Both the position numbers and the translations under genes were made by a program. The notes beneath the pieces were generated by a model. The model had not been told where the DNA came from. It did not search any database and saw only the letters and a list, made by a program, of their open reading frames with translations. 64,000 nucleotides of DNA from a bacterium (GTDB taxonomy: Bacteria > Zhuqueibacterota > QNDG01 > JAFGCO01). The stretch spans positions 1 to 64,000 of the forward strand of contig JAFGCO010000070.1 of NCBI GenBank assembly GCA_016932575.1. The letters are read 5' to 3'. Positions 15,720 to 24,900 of the stretch are shown here, one piece after another (position 1 is the stretch's first letter; the number at the start of each line of letters is the position of its first letter).

Positions 15720-16386
15720 ATCAGAGCAAATTTTTCGGATACTTCAGAAAAACCGACTGATTGCATTTTTAGCAGCAAAATCGGTGGAAGACTGTATCAT
15801 TGCCTATGAAACACTGTCACCGTTAGGCATCATTTTGGAAATTGCCTTTCGGACACAGGCGGCATTAGAGGGTATCCGGGCCACTTTAAAGAAGTATCCC
15901 GATGCGTTGATTATGGCAGGTACGGTGATGACACCGAATCAGGCCGAATCTGCTATAGAAGCAGGGGTTTCCGGAATCATCTCTGCCGATTATATTCCCG
16001 ATGTTGTGGATGTATGTGTCCGGGCTGATATCATGGCTGTTCCCGGCGGTCTGAGTGATGCGGGTAAACAACTGGTCCAGAAAGCCCATTTATACGGATG
16101 TGATTTTCAGGCCCTCAAGGACCGGTATCCTTATCAATGGGTGTATAAATTGTTTCCTGCGACCACCGCAGATTTGAAATTTATATCTCTTTCCAGGGCC
16201 TATAAAGCTGCTTACAAAGGACTGCAGATGGTTTATACCGGCGGAATTTCGCTGACAAATCTTCATGAATTGGTTCAGTATGATCCCGAGGGAATTTTTT
16301 GCGGATCTGCAGTGACCAAATCTATTGACAGTCCTGAAAAAATGAAAGAAGAGGCTCAAAAGTGGCTGGAAATCATTCATCAGTAA
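15691..16386 (+). CDS. eda: KDPG/KHG aldolase family protein (2-keto-3-deoxy-6-phosphogluconate aldolase-like)
   Basis: Class I aldolase that splits 2-keto-3-deoxy-6-phosphogluconate, the end point of galacturonate and unsaturated uronate catabolism, into pyruvate and glyceraldehyde 3-phosphate. The 231-residue TIM barrel has GIILEIAFRT (general-base Glu50 followed by the phosphate-contacting FRT), IMAGTVMTPNQAESAIEAG, VPGGLSDAG and YKLFPATTA with the Schiff-base Lys153. No signal peptide, so it is cytosolic, unlike its neighbours. The ATG at 15712 (seven codons in) is an alternative start. The usual TGCxTPTE glycine/proline motif is replaced by VPGGLSDAG, and LxxPF-type residues vary, so activity on a related keto-acid (KDPGal or non-phosphorylated) is possible. 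Confidence 0.78.
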   Translation: MNPGLSTMNKSEQIFRILQKNRLIAFLAAKSVEDCIIAYETLSPLGIILEIAFRTQAALEGIRATLKKYPDALIMAGTVMTPNQAESAIEAGVSGIISADYIPDVVDVCVRADIMAVPGGLSDAGKQLVQKAHLYGCDFQALKDRYPYQWVYKLFPATTADLKFISLSRAYKAAYKGLQMVYTGGISLTNLHELVQYDPEGIFCGSAVTKSIDSPEKMKEEAQKWLEIIHQ

Positions 16387-16418
16387 ATATTAGACCGATT
16401 GTTCGTTTATATTTGACA

Positions 16419-18110
16419 ATGAAGCGGCTGCTGGTCATTGTTCTGATGCTGGGATTTTCCATGCTGTATACCGAGGGAATCATTGATCATGAAATATCCG
16501 CGCTGATTCAGGATTGTCCACTGAAACTACCGGTGTTCCGTGCTCCTGTTTTTCCTGATCAATGGTTTCATGTTGACAATTATGGCGCTGTCGGAGACGG
16601 TCTGAGCATGAATACAAAGGCCTTTTCAAAAGCCATCCAGGCCTGTGCAGAGGCCGGAGGGGGGCATGTTGTTGTTCCTTCGGGCATCTGGCTGACCGGT
16701 GCCATCAAGTTAAAAAGCAATGTTAATTTACATGTCGAACAGGGCGGTGTGATTCTTTTCAGTGATCGATATGCGGATTTTCCCTTGATTGAGACCCATT
16801 GGGAGGGAGAGAGAGCTGTTCGCGCCACGCCTCCGATTTATGGATACGAAGTGGAAAATATTGCCATCACCGGCGAGGGCATTATCGATGGTTCGGGCCA
16901 TATCTGGCGGCCCGTTAAAAAGTTTAAAATGACAGAAAGGCAGTGGCTCGATCTGCTTTATTCCGGCGGGGTTCTGAATGAACAAAAATCGATCTGGTGG
17001 CCAACTGAAAATGCTTTGAAAGGTCCTGAAATTTTACAGGAAATCAGACGGAAAGAAGATGTCACACTCTCTGATTATTCGGAGATACATGCTTATTTAC
17101 GACCTGTTATGATTGGTCTGGTTCGATGTAAGCATGTCCTTTTAGACGGACCGACTTTTCAAAATTCTCCGGCATGGAGCATTCATCCGCTCATGAGTGA
17201 AAATGTGATTGTCCGTAATATCAATGTACGAAATCCATGGTATTCACAAAATGGAGACGGCCTGGATGTGGAATCCTGTAAAAATGTCGTCATTTATAAT
17301 TCAAGATTTGATGTAGGAGACGATGCGATCTGCATTAAATCCGGAAAAAATGCAGAGGGCCGCAGGCGGGGGTTGCCGAGTGAAAATATAGTGGTTTCCG
17401 ATTGCGTGGTTTATCATGGTCACGGGGGATTTGTGGTCGGCAGCGAAATGTCAGGCAGTGTCCGGAATATTTCGGTTCAAAATTGCACATTTATAGGAAC
17501 GGATGTGGGGCTCCGGTTTAAAAGCAAGCGGGGCAGGGGCGGTGTGGTGGAGAATATTTTTATCGATCATATTCTGATGAAAGACATTCCCACAGATGCC
17601 ATTCGATTCAATATGTATTATGATTATCAGGCTCCCATTCCGGACGATGGGTCATCGGATCAGGCAGGGGAGCAATCGGAGCGTGCCGCCATGCCGGTCA
17701 GCGAAGAAACACCCCGGTTTCAAAAAATATCTATGAGTAATATCACCTGTATCGGAGCAAAAAGAGCTGTTTTACTGCAAGGCCTGCCTGAAATGCCGAT
17801 TCATGAAATCGCACTGAAGAATATCTTAATAAAATCAATGCAAGGATTGACCTGCATTGATGCAGATCAGATTGATTTAAGCCATATCCTGATTTTAACA
17901 GACAAAGGTCCTGTCTTCCGTTTTGATAACAGCCGGAATGTTTATATGGAAGACATTGATCTTTCTTCGGATGCCGATCCTGTTTTCGATTTTCGCGGTG
18001 AGAAGACCCGGAATATCCATTTCAGACAAATGCAGATAAAACGGTTAAAAAACAGAATCCGCCTGGCTCCTGAGGTCAGTTCGGACGCCATCATCTATCC
18101 CGATGATTAA
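16419..18110 (+). CDS. GH28 polygalacturonase family protein (second copy)
   Basis: ATG 16419 is chosen because it gives a clean signal peptide (MKRLLVIVLMLGFSMLY); an in-frame GTG at 16362 lies inside the aldolase gene. The product is 563 residues. The beta-helix begins with VDNYGAVGDGLSMNTKAFSKAI. Catalytic motifs are intact: NGDGLDVESC (Asp280), VGDDAICIKSG (Asp301/302), HGHGGFVVGSE (His335) and RFKSKRG. The enzyme is about 75 residues longer than the GH28 at 5337. The excess comes from an insertion after the IDGSGHIWRPVKKF strand, a loop rich in Pro/Ser/Glu near residue 415 (DDGSSDQAGEQSE), and extra coils at the C-terminus. Probably periplasmic; no T9SS tail. Confidence 0.9.
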   Translation: MKRLLVIVLMLGFSMLYTEGIIDHEISALIQDCPLKLPVFRAPVFPDQWFHVDNYGAVGDGLSMNTKAFSKAIQACAEAGGGHVVVPSGIWLTGAIKLKSNVNLHVEQGGVILFSDRYADFPLIETHWEGERAVRATPPIYGYEVENIAITGEGIIDGSGHIWRPVKKFKMTERQWLDLLYSGGVLNEQKSIWWPTENALKGPEILQEIRRKEDVTLSDYSEIHAYLRPVMIGLVRCKHVLLDGPTFQNSPAWSIHPLMSENVIVRNINVRNPWYSQNGDGLDVESCKNVVIYNSRFDVGDDAICIKSGKNAEGRRRGLPSENIVVSDCVVYHGHGGFVVGSEMSGSVRNISVQNCTFIGTDVGLRFKSKRGRGGVVENIFIDHILMKDIPTDAIRFNMYYDYQAPIPDDGSSDQAGEQSERAAMPVSEETPRFQKISMSNITCIGAKRAVLLQGLPEMPIHEIALKNILIKSMQGLTCIDADQIDLSHILILTDKGPVFRFDNSRNVYMEDIDLSSDADPVFDFRGEKTRNIHFRQMQIKRLKNRIRLAPEVSSDAIIYPDD

Positions 18111-18128
18111 TAGTCATCATGAAAGGCC

Positions 18129-20267
18129 ATGGAAAAAAGAGCAATAAAAATTCTGATCATTTTTATACTTTTGGTTTTTGTGAAATGCCAGTGGCTTCAC
18201 ACAAAAATTGACCGGTATAAACTGGTGAAACGGCATAATCCGGAACTGAAAGAATTGAATCCGCTGTCTCCATTTACGGTTGGCAATGGAAAGTTTGCTT
18301 TTACTGCGGATGTTACCGGTCTTCAAACATTTCCGGAAATTTATCGTCAAGAGGGGATTCCTCTGGAGACCCTGTCTCATTGGGCATGGCACACATTTCC
18401 GAATCCTGAGAATTATTCACTGAAAGATGCGTATGAATCTATTTCTGTCGGAGATAAAGTTATCCAATATCCTACAAAGGCCACAACACCGGCCGGGAAA
18501 TGGCTCCGGGCCAATCCTCATCGGATTCCTTTAGGACAGATTGGCATGGATTTGATCGACCAGGACGGATCATCCATACAATCCGATGATCTTTCAGAAA
18601 TCCATCAGTATCTTGATATGTGGCGGGGCATGCTTGAGAGTGCTTTCAAGGTTCAGGATGTGCCGGTTCAAGTGACCACAACCTGCCATCCGGAACAGGA
18701 TCTTGTGGCAGTGCGTATCAAATCTCCCTTGATTGAAACCGGCAGGTTAGGCCTGTCAATCAAATTTCCCTATTCCCACGATCATCGAATTAAAAATAAT
18801 CCGCCTCTGGATTGGGATCATCCGGAAAAGCACCGTACGGATATTATGGATTATTCCCTGAACCACGTCAATTTTAAACGGTCATTGGATAATGAGACAT
18901 ATTACGTGGGTATCGCGTGGTCCGGATCAGGCGTTTTAAAGCAGGTATCAGGGCACCATTTTGTGGTCACACCCTCGGGAAATGAGTCTGCTTTTCATGC
19001 GGTTTTTGCATTTTCGGCGAATGAAATATCTGAAGCGCTGCCGAGTTTTTCGCAAACCCTGGAGGATTCGAAGGTTCATTGGAAAAACTACTGGCGGAGT
19101 GGAGGGGCCGTGGATTTATCCGGCAGTAAAGACGAACTGGCACAGGAATTGGAAAGGCGGATCGTGCTGTCACAATATCTGACACGGGTGCAGTGTGCCG
19201 GGTCAATTCCCACTCAGGAAAGCGGTTTAACCTTCAGCAGCTGGCATGGTAAATTTCATACGGAAATGATTTGGTGGAATACAGCACACCATCTGTTGTG
19301 GGGCCGGGAAGAACTGCTGCTGCGTACTTACTCCTGGTACCTTGATCATCTCGGGTATGCGAAAAGAACGGCCGGGCTGCAGGGATTTTCAGGCGCCCGA
19401 TGGTCAAAAATGGTGGGGCCGGAAGGCCGGGAAAGTCCGGGTAACAATCCTTTTATTTTCTGGAACCAGCCGCACCCCATTTATCTCGCGGAAATGATTT
19501 ACCGGATTAATCCGAGAAAGACATTTTTAGAACGCTATAAAGATGTCCTTTTTGAGACTGCAGACTATATGGCCGATTTTGTCCAATGGAACGCAGCTGA
19601 ACAGAGATATGATATCGGCCCTCCGGTCTGGCCGGTTCAGGAAGTCTATGAGCCCAGAGAAACCCGAAATCCTGTTTTCGAACTGGCCTATTGGTCCTAC
19701 GGATTGAAAATTGCTCAGGTATGGCGGGAGCGAATCGGTCTGGATCGTAAAAAAAAGTGGGATCATGTGATCGCGCATCTGGCGCCTCTGCCCGTATATG
19801 ACAGTGTATATGTTGCGGCGGAAACCTTTCCCGAAACATTCATCAATCCGCTCTGGTGCACAGACCATCCTTCCATGCTCATGCCTCTGGGATTTTTACC
19901 TGGTCATCTGGCGGATCGAAAACTCATGAAAAAAACCTTGGAAATGGTTCTTAGACACTGGGACTGGGAGACAAAAATCTGGGGATGGGACTATCCGATG
20001 ATAGCAATGACGGCCGCACGGCTGGGAGAACCCAAGCTGGCAGTAGGAGTTTTGTTGATGGATGCGCCGAACAATCAATATCTGAATAACGGGCATTGCC
20101 CTCAAAGGGAAAGCCTTCCGGCTTATTTACCCGCAAATGGAGCCTTGTTATCTGCTGTGGCAATGATGGCAGCCGGTTGGGAAGATGCACCTGAGATTGA
20201 CTGCCCCGGATTTCCGAAAGACGGAAACTGGAAAATAAGATGGGAAGGCCTGAAAAAAATGCCCTGA
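18129..20267 (+). CDS. Putative six-hairpin glycosidase (GH65/GH95-like fold)
   Basis: A 712-residue exported protein starting 18 bp after the GH28 stop, with a hydrophobic N-terminus (IKILIIFILLVFVKC). The N-terminal ~270 residues are a beta-sandwich beginning with NPLSPFTVGNGKFAFTADVTGLQTF. That opening is typical of clan GH-L-like and other (alpha/alpha)6 enzymes. The helical barrel follows from ~residue 310. It has WHGKFHTEMIWWNTAHHLL, then WPVQEVYEPRETRNPVFELAYW, where a conserved Glu before NPVFELAYW is the likely general acid, and WGWDYPMIAMTAARLG. I cannot name the exact family or substrate. Its position among pectin enzymes suggests an uronide- or rhamnose-linked oligosaccharide. Confidence 0.65.
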   Translation: MEKRAIKILIIFILLVFVKCQWLHTKIDRYKLVKRHNPELKELNPLSPFTVGNGKFAFTADVTGLQTFPEIYRQEGIPLETLSHWAWHTFPNPENYSLKDAYESISVGDKVIQYPTKATTPAGKWLRANPHRIPLGQIGMDLIDQDGSSIQSDDLSEIHQYLDMWRGMLESAFKVQDVPVQVTTTCHPEQDLVAVRIKSPLIETGRLGLSIKFPYSHDHRIKNNPPLDWDHPEKHRTDIMDYSLNHVNFKRSLDNETYYVGIAWSGSGVLKQVSGHHFVVTPSGNESAFHAVFAFSANEISEALPSFSQTLEDSKVHWKNYWRSGGAVDLSGSKDELAQELERRIVLSQYLTRVQCAGSIPTQESGLTFSSWHGKFHTEMIWWNTAHHLLWGREELLLRTYSWYLDHLGYAKRTAGLQGFSGARWSKMVGPEGRESPGNNPFIFWNQPHPIYLAEMIYRINPRKTFLERYKDVLFETADYMADFVQWNAAEQRYDIGPPVWPVQEVYEPRETRNPVFELAYWSYGLKIAQVWRERIGLDRKKKWDHVIAHLAPLPVYDSVYVAAETFPETFINPLWCTDHPSMLMPLGFLPGHLADRKLMKKTLEMVLRHWDWETKIWGWDYPMIAMTAARLGEPKLAVGVLLMDAPNNQYLNNGHCPQRESLPAYLPANGALLSAVAMMAAGWEDAPEIDCPGFPKDGNWKIRWEGLKKMP

Positions 20268-20463
20268 CCTATGAAAATAATTTGATTAAACAGCCAATCT
20301 ATTTATCCTTCTTTCGTTCATTTTGCTTTGAACGGCAATGCAATTTATTGATTTTAAGTACAGAATCCTGAATTGAACAGACCAATCGAATAAAAATATC
20401 CAGTCGGTGGTCTTTTTCAGCTGATTTTTTTCTAATGGAAACACTTATTACACAGAGGTTATT
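20268..20463. other. 196-bp intergenic gap, possible promoter
   Basis: The longest gap inside the first half of the locus; AT-rich. A TTGAAC at 20373 with AT-rich sequence about 18 bases downstream could be a sigma-70-type promoter. A TCAGCTGA palindrome followed by a T-run lies near 20417. Nothing here is strong enough to call firmly. The next gene has GAGG 6 bases before its ATG. Confidence 0.25.
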
Positions 20464-22821
20464 ATGAACAGAAAATATCTGATTCTCATGATCAGTCTTT
20501 CGGGATTTTCTCTGTCACTGTTTGGAGAAACGGCAGATTTTATTGTGGCAAAAGATGGAAGCGGTGATTTTACAACCATTCAGGAAGCAGTGAATGCTGT
20601 TTCCGAAAATAATAACTCTCTGAAAATCATTTTAATTCGAAACGGGATATATGAAGAAAAAATTCGACTTGACACGGATTTTATTGCTCTTGTCGGAGAG
20701 GATCGTGACAGCACACGAATTCAGTATTATGAGCCCTATGTCTGGGATTCGGTATATGTCGATATCGGCCGGGCCGTTGTCAATATTTATGCGAATGACA
20801 TTATCCTGGCTAATCTGACGGTTGAAAACACGCAACCTGAAGTGGGTATCCATGCTTTTGCGATCTATGGCAGTGATAATACAAGGACCATTATCATTTA
20901 TTGCAATGTGCTCAGCAATGGCGGCGACACGGTTTCTCTGTGGAACGGTGAGACAGGCATGTACTATCACAATACCTGTTTTTTTAAAGGTGCCGTGGAT
21001 TTTCTTTGCCCAAGAGGCTGGTGTTATGCTGAAAATATTGATTTTTATTGTACGCGTTCGACAACACCGCTTTGGCATGACGGGTCAAAAAATAAAGATC
21101 AGAAGTTCGTGGTCCGAAACGGGACATTTGACGGTGCCATATCTTTTGATTTGGGGCGACATCACCATGACGGTGCCTTTTATCTGATCAATCTGGTTTT
21201 TTCCGAAAATATGGATGACCAGCCTATTTACCGTCCGGAATCGAGTGAAGAACCGTATCGATGGGGAGAAAGGCATTATTTTCATAACTGTGTGCGCCCG
21301 GCCGGGAATTATGACTGGCATAAAAATAATATGATCACTGCCGAAGGATCTCCAAATCCTGAAGATGTCACGCCGGTCTGGACCTTTGACAATGCCTGGG
21401 ATCCTGAAGCCACGTTGCCTTCGGTTTTGCCATTCGCGTTTTTACCCAGGCCGGATCATAAGCAGATACGGGTTTCTGCTGAAACGACTCTGAGCTGGAT
21501 TCCGGGAAGGAATGCTGAAGGGCACAGAATATATCTTGGAACTTCGCCGGCTCCCGATTTTGCGGCAGAGACGGCAGATCCGCATTATAAGCCCGGATTA
21601 TTGCAGCCTGACACGGATTATTACTGGCGGATTGATGAAATAACAGACACGGGCATTGTCACGGGAACAACCTGGCAGTTTCATACCCGGGTTGATCGGC
21701 TGCCGGATAAAGCGGAAGCCCCGTTTCCTGCAGATGGCGCTCAGGATGTCGAAGGGCCGATAGACCGGCTGCTGTGGCAGGTGGATTCTCTTTCCACTGA
21801 TTTCTCTTATTTATATCTGGGGACGCATACGGATTCGCTCGAGCTTTTAAGTAAATATTCTGTTCCGGGATATTACCAAAATCAGCTCAGACTCGGCAGA
21901 CAGTATTACTGGCGGGTGGATGTTGAAAATCACCTGGGAAAAGTCGATGGAGATGTCTGGCAGTTTTCCTTGAAAGCTTCTCCTTATAGCAAGCCCGACT
22001 ATATTCAGAATGAAACCGACGGTCTTGTGTCCATCGAAGTGGAAAATTTCACACAAAATCATGCAGTGGCCGATCATCAGTGGACCCTGATTACCGATAT
22101 TGCGGGATATTCGGGTGAGGGTGCCATGCAGGCACTGCCTGATCAGGGTACGTTTTACATCGACGGATATGCTGAAAAAAGTGCCAGACTGGATTATGCG
22201 GTTGATTTTAAAATAACCGGCACTCACTACATATGGATCCGGGGACTTACCAAGGGCGGCAGGGACAATCTCTTTCATATCGGACTCAATGGTGAAGAAA
22301 TTTTCTCAGCTTCAAGGATCGGCAGTTATCAGACTCAGAATCAGTGGGAATGGATCAATGGATCGGTTGTCCAGAATCCGGAAATTAGAACCTTTGAGGT
22401 TGGTTTAATCGGTATCCAGCAAGTCAACCTCTGGTTTGGACGGGATGGCGCTATTGCAGATAAGATTGTGCTTACCACAAATCCGGAGTATCAACCTTCC
22501 GGTATGGGGCCTGACATGACAGTGCAGGTTCCAAATAACTTGAAATCCAGGAATCCTGATAATTTTGGCCTGTTCCAGAATTATCCCAATCCCTTTAATG
22601 CGACAACCCGGTTTGTTTACCGAATTCCTTTCAGATCCCGTGTCAGGCTGGCAGTATATGATATTCTGGGATGCCAGGTCGATCAACTGATCGATGATGT
22701 TCAAAACGCCGGTGAATATACAGTGCAATTCGATGGTGCCAATTTAAATTCAGGGATTTACCTGCTGCGTTTAACATCTGCGTCCCGGGCCCTGATCAAA
22801 CGTATGGCACTCGTGAAATAA
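20464..22821 (+). CDS. Extracellular CE8 pectin methylesterase with Fn3-like, CBM-like and T9SS sorting domains
   Basis: A 785-residue modular esterase. Residues 1-20 are a signal peptide (ILMISLSGFSLSLFG). Residues 23-315 are the CE8 beta-helix: DFIVAKDGSGDFTTIQEAVNA, NGGDTVSLWNG and GAVDFLCPRGWCY with the nucleophile Asp179. Two beta-sandwich repeats follow (~325-505), each ending in an YYWRID/V...W.F pattern. Residues ~519-680 form a carbohydrate-binding-like module (VSIEVENF ... HYIWIRGLTKGG ... IADKIVLTT) that reappears in the protein at 51524. The C-terminus from ~700 is a sorting domain (NYPNPFNATTRFVY). It is the surface counterpart of the simpler CE8 at 11460. Confidence 0.88.
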   Translation: MNRKYLILMISLSGFSLSLFGETADFIVAKDGSGDFTTIQEAVNAVSENNNSLKIILIRNGIYEEKIRLDTDFIALVGEDRDSTRIQYYEPYVWDSVYVDIGRAVVNIYANDIILANLTVENTQPEVGIHAFAIYGSDNTRTIIIYCNVLSNGGDTVSLWNGETGMYYHNTCFFKGAVDFLCPRGWCYAENIDFYCTRSTTPLWHDGSKNKDQKFVVRNGTFDGAISFDLGRHHHDGAFYLINLVFSENMDDQPIYRPESSEEPYRWGERHYFHNCVRPAGNYDWHKNNMITAEGSPNPEDVTPVWTFDNAWDPEATLPSVLPFAFLPRPDHKQIRVSAETTLSWIPGRNAEGHRIYLGTSPAPDFAAETADPHYKPGLLQPDTDYYWRIDEITDTGIVTGTTWQFHTRVDRLPDKAEAPFPADGAQDVEGPIDRLLWQVDSLSTDFSYLYLGTHTDSLELLSKYSVPGYYQNQLRLGRQYYWRVDVENHLGKVDGDVWQFSLKASPYSKPDYIQNETDGLVSIEVENFTQNHAVADHQWTLITDIAGYSGEGAMQALPDQGTFYIDGYAEKSARLDYAVDFKITGTHYIWIRGLTKGGRDNLFHIGLNGEEIFSASRIGSYQTQNQWEWINGSVVQNPEIRTFEVGLIGIQQVNLWFGRDGAIADKIVLTTNPEYQPSGMGPDMTVQVPNNLKSRNPDNFGLFQNYPNPFNATTRFVYRIPFRSRVRLAVYDILGCQVDQLIDDVQNAGEYTVQFDGANLNSGIYLLRLTSASRALIKRMALVK

Positions 22822-22933
22822 TACTGGATACTTCTCACCAAAACTAATCGGAAGGTCTGTTACATCAATGCAGGTCTGTGTTTTACATGTCCATTCAACT
22901 GTATATCGATAAAAATGATCATGGAGCATTGAC

Positions 22934-23902
22934 ATGAATCGAGCTTCCTTTTTCGTAAAATCATTTTTCGGATGTCTGGTGTTTTTATCATTGGGATCGA
23001 TATGCACGACTGCCGGTCATAAAGAAGTCTATCTTTTTTCTTACTTTAAAGGAAACGGTGAAGACGGTCTTCATTTGGCGTACAGTTATGACGGATTGGA
23101 TTGGAAAGCGTTAAACCGGGATGCTTCTTTTCTTGCTCCGGCTGTGGGAAAAGACAAACTGATGAGGGATCCGAGTATTGTCCGGGGGCCCGGGGGATGG
23201 TTTCATATGGTGTGGACGGTCAGCTGGGGGGAAAAAGGGATCGGATACGCATGCTCAAAAGATCTGATCCACTGGTCCGAGCAGTTATATATTCCCGTTA
23301 TGGAACATGAACGGACTGCAATGAACTGCTGGGCACCGGAAATTTTTTATGATGATCGTTCGGATCAGTATCTGATCTGCTGGGCCACAACCATCCCCGG
23401 AAGATTCCCTGAATCTGATAAGGCGGGTGACAGAGGTTACAATCATCGGATCTACTATACCTCGACCCGTGATTTTTTAAAATTCAGTAATACAGAACTT
23501 TTATATAACCAGAAATTCAATGTTATCGATGCCGTGATTGTTCAAACGGACAGTAATTACATGATGTTCCTGAAAGATGAAACACGCTGTCCGGCTCAGA
23601 AGAATATCCGAATCGCCAACAGCACGGATGCCGAAGGCCCTTATGGTCCGCCATCCGAGCCTGTTACCGGTGATTACTGGGCCGAGGGTCCTACAGTGAT
23701 CCAAATTCAAAATCGATGGCACCTCTATTTTGACAAATACAGACTTCACCAATATGGGCTGCTGGTCTCGGAGGATCTTCAAACCTGGACAGATAAGAGC
23801 CACATGTTGTCTTGTCCGGTCGGAATGCGGCACGGCACGGTTTTCAGAGCCACGGAATCTGTATTAAATAAGCTGCTGTTAATTGATGAAATTGAAAATT
23901 AA
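22934..23902 (+). CDS. GH43-like five-bladed propeller glycosidase
   Basis: A 322-residue single-domain enzyme behind GGAG with a signal peptide (SFFGCLVFLSLGSICTTAG). Propeller blades carry the GH43-clan acidic residues: MRDPSIV (Asp79), VIDAVIV (Asp199) and AEGPTVIQI (Glu251). Typical blade motifs are GWFHMVWTVSW, CWAPEIFYDD and GLLVSEDLQTW. Family members include arabinosidases and galactosidases acting on pectic side chains. Small size and no accessory domain or T9SS tail suggest a periplasmic exo-enzyme. It almost abuts the next gene. Confidence 0.8.
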   Translation: MNRASFFVKSFFGCLVFLSLGSICTTAGHKEVYLFSYFKGNGEDGLHLAYSYDGLDWKALNRDASFLAPAVGKDKLMRDPSIVRGPGGWFHMVWTVSWGEKGIGYACSKDLIHWSEQLYIPVMEHERTAMNCWAPEIFYDDRSDQYLICWATTIPGRFPESDKAGDRGYNHRIYYTSTRDFLKFSNTELLYNQKFNVIDAVIVQTDSNYMMFLKDETRCPAQKNIRIANSTDAEGPYGPPSEPVTGDYWAEGPTVIQIQNRWHLYFDKYRLHQYGLLVSEDLQTWTDKSHMLSCPVGMRHGTVFRATESVLNKLLLIDEIEN

Positions 23903-23903
23903 C

Positions 23904-24869
23904 ATGAAACGTATTCAAAGAATTCTAGCCACGGTTATCCTGATACCCTGTTCAATGCTGGCGCAATCTGGAGAGGATAGCGGGAAAATCTGGAGAATTG
24001 ACAATGTAACCTCCATTGCGGGCCATCCCACAACAATACTGGGAACGCCTATCGTTGTCAGTACGGATCAGGGTCAAGCGGTCCAATTCAATGGTATCGA
24101 TGACGGTCTGATCGTGGATGCAAATCCTGTGGCGGGAGCTGATGCCTTTACGGTCGAGGTTATTTTTCAGCCTCAGGCCTCTGCGCTTGCTGAAAACAGG
24201 GAGCAGCGGTTTATTCATATGCAGGAATCAGAAGATCACCGTTTGCTGATTGAGTTGCGTCTGACCGATGACAATCAGTGGTTTCTGGATACGTTTATCA
24301 AAGACGGTGCCTCATCGAGAACCTTATACGCAGAAGACTTTACTCATTCGATCGGTGAATGGTATCATGCAGCACTCGTTTATGATAACGGCCGTATGAT
24401 GCATTTTGTAAATGGTAAAGAAGAAATGTCGGGGGAAGTGCTTTATTCTCCGATGTATTCAGGGCAGACCTCGATTGGTGTCCGATTGAATCAGCGATCC
24501 TGGTACAAGGGGACCATCCGTCTTGTCAGGATCTCTCACCGGGCTTTGTCCTCTTCCGAATTTTTAGTGGGAACCGCAAAAATGGATCAGACAGGTTCGC
24601 AGCCGCCCTGTTTTTGTATGCTCCCCAATTATCCCAATCCATTTAATCAGCAGACGGTTATTCATTATTCACTTTCAGCCGGAGATCGGGTGCTTATCAC
24701 AGTGTTCGATATCATCGGCAGAGAGGTTTCGGTTTTGGAAGATCAGAGACAATATTCGGGTGAATATCGCAGAATCTGGGAGACGGGCGATCTGGCTGCA
24801 GGCATTTATATTTGTCAGATCAGGGTGGGACAGCATATCCGGATGAAACAGATGACTTTATTGAAATAG
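23904..24869 (+). CDS. Secreted LamG-domain protein with T9SS sorting domain
   Basis: ATG 23904, one base after the upstream stop, gives a compact signal peptide (MKRIQRILATVILIPCSMLAQ). ATG 23886 and TTG 23883 upstream overlap the previous gene and are alternatives. Residues ~25-225 are a LamG jelly roll (AVQFNGIDDGLIVDANPVAG, FTVEVIFQPQ, EWYHAALVYDNGRMMHFVNG). The sorting domain begins near 241 (NYPNPFNQQTVIHY). No catalytic residues are apparent, so a glycan-binding or adhesive role is likely. Confidence 0.75.
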   Translation: MKRIQRILATVILIPCSMLAQSGEDSGKIWRIDNVTSIAGHPTTILGTPIVVSTDQGQAVQFNGIDDGLIVDANPVAGADAFTVEVIFQPQASALAENREQRFIHMQESEDHRLLIELRLTDDNQWFLDTFIKDGASSRTLYAEDFTHSIGEWYHAALVYDNGRMMHFVNGKEEMSGEVLYSPMYSGQTSIGVRLNQRSWYKGTIRLVRISHRALSSSEFLVGTAKMDQTGSQPPCFCMLPNYPNPFNQQTVIHYSLSAGDRVLITVFDIIGREVSVLEDQRQYSGEYRRIWETGDLAAGIYICQIRVGQHIRMKQMTLLK

Positions 24870-24900
24870 ATCCATTGTATCTGAAGAGGCATTTTATAAT

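Noticed and set aside
16362..16418. GTG start for the second GH28 inside the aldolase gene
   Set aside because: The added residues are the aldolase C-terminus read in another frame; ATG 16419 begins a proper signal peptide.
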